NCBI GenBank assembly: GCA_027339205.1
Contig: DAHWOV010000015.1
Coordinates: 1 to 29,926, forward strand
Direction of reading: 5' to 3'
DNA: 29,926 nt
DNA from: JAJYVT01 sp027339205
GTDB taxonomy: Bacteria > Actinomycetota > Acidimicrobiia > Acidimicrobiales > RAAP-2
Shown here: positions 29,501 through 29,926 of the stretch, one piece after another
Position numbering within the stretch: position 1 is the first letter of the stretch
Layout of the letters: every line of letters begins with the position of its first letter
Notes under the pieces: generated by a model
What the model was told of the DNA's origin: nothing
What the model saw: only the letters and a program-made list of their open reading frames with translations
Databases searched by the model: none
Made by a program: the position numbers and the translations under genes

Positions 29501-29784
29501 AGGTGTGGAACGCGGCAGCGAGCCGGATGCGCTGCATGGCGACGATGCGGGTGCTGCAGACCTACCTCGACGGTGCGCTCGACGAGGTGGCGGCACGGCG
29601 GGTCGCCGAGCATCTCGAGCACTGCCGCCGGTGCGGCCTCGAAGCCGAGGTCTACCAGGAGATCAAGACGGCGCTGGGCGAACGGGAGCGGACGGTCGAC
29701 CCCCGGGCGATCGAGCGGCTGCGGCACTTCGGTGAGCAGCTCGCCCGAGGCGACGCGTCCGACCGCGGCGACCACGGTGCCTGA
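29497..29784 (+). CDS. Zinc-finger (zf-HC2) anti-sigma factor
   Basis: A 95-residue protein coupled to the sigma gene by ATGA overlap. It has MRCMATMRVLQTYLDGALDE, then RRVAEHLEHCRRCGLEAEV: an N-terminal Cys, the DGALDE helix and His-x3-Cys-x2-Cys, the ZAS-type zinc site of soluble anti-sigma factors such as RsrA. No membrane segment follows, so sensing is probably cytosolic through the zinc thiolates. The C-terminal helix ends in a charged stretch (DPRAIERLRHFGEQLARG). Confidence 0.85.
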   Translation: MKVWNAAASRMRCMATMRVLQTYLDGALDEVAARRVAEHLEHCRRCGLEAEVYQEIKTALGERERTVDPRAIERLRHFGEQLARGDASDRGDHGA

Positions 29785-29845
29785 CAGCGGGCCGCCGGCG
29801 AGCGCGATCGCCAGCAGACCCGCAGGAGGCAGCGGCACCCAGGAG

Positions 29846-29926
29846 ATGGCAGGTCGCTCGTGCACCGCGCCCGCGCGTCTAGCGAGCTCCTACGGCCTCG
29901 CCGTCATCGGCGGCGGTGCCGGCGGC
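29846..29926 (+). CDS. Start of a flavoprotein disulfide reductase (MerA-like?), cut by window end
   Basis: From ATG 29846 the frame reads 27 codons to the window edge and ends SSYGLAVIGGGAGG, the FAD-binding GxGxxG at the start of pyridine nucleotide-disulfide oxidoreductases (mercuric reductase, dihydrolipoamide dehydrogenase and relatives). AGGAG directly abuts the ATG and AGGAGG lies at 29823-29828, so the ribosome site is not ideal. It is the third gene of the sigma/anti-sigma operon. MerA is a guess supported only by the CmtR-like and zinc-thiol context. Confidence 0.55.
   Translation, partial: MAGRSCTAPARLASSYGLAVIGGGAGG

Overview
The window is about 30 kb of GC-rich DNA (roughly 70% GC by eye) with frequent GTG starts, ATGA/GTGA start-stop overlaps and several starts that look leaderless. 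Gene content (GntR-free metabolic operons, MarR/MFS, OmpR-type two-component system, zinc-finger anti-sigma factors, CmtR-like ArsR regulator, PIN toxins) fits an actinobacterium. A deep-branching class such as Acidimicrobiia or Thermoleophilia is my guess from the selenocysteine formate dehydrogenase and nickel-pincer genes; no rRNA or tRNA is present to confirm it.

Layout. 1-3.2 kb: a class I glutamine amidotransferase (-) diverges from a PuuD-type gamma-glutamyl hydrolase and a cytochrome P450 (+). 3.2-7.8 kb: larB-larC (-, nickel-pincer cofactor synthesis), separated by a G-rich 21-bp tandem array, diverge from pheA (prephenate dehydratase) and serA (+). 7.85-11.6 kb (-): a translationally coupled redox operon encoding a small membrane protein, ApbE, a ferric-reductase-like heme membrane protein, a NuoF-like SLBB protein and a 3-Cys ferredoxin. 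It diverges from an OmpR/PhoP-type response regulator and histidine kinase (+, 11.8-13.9 kb), which are followed by marR and an MFS exporter (14.0-16.7 kb). The exporter's repetitive 3' end overlaps, tail to tail, a large (-) gene for a signal-peptidase-like protein whose catalytic residues are replaced and which carries a coiled-coil extension. A tandem GNAT acetyltransferase (-) follows.

19.4-25.0 kb (+) holds the most striking locus: a formate dehydrogenase operon. Its catalytic subunit is interrupted by an in-frame UGA with a convincing bacterial SECIS hairpin, so it is a selenoprotein. Its N-terminal [4Fe-4S] domain is not at its own N-terminus: it is the C-terminal domain of the third gene, a NuoG-like electron-transfer subunit. 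Between the two lies a fused NuoE-NuoF diaphorase. The complex should pass electrons from formate to NAD. A GPR1/FUN34/YaaH-like membrane protein (possible organic-acid channel) follows.

25.0-27.7 kb is a decayed accessory region: a truncated VapC, a frameshifted PIN-like gene, a small ubiquitin-like-fold protein and a transposase-like remnant broken by a 7-bp tandem duplication. 27.7-29.9 kb looks like a metal-stress module: CmtR-like regulator and NrtS-like membrane protein (-), an ECF sigma factor flanked by two zinc-finger anti-sigma proteins, and the first 27 codons of a flavoprotein disulfide reductase (possibly MerA) cut by the window edge. Short tandem repeats with periods of 15, 18, 21, 24 or 27 bp recur near gene ends throughout.
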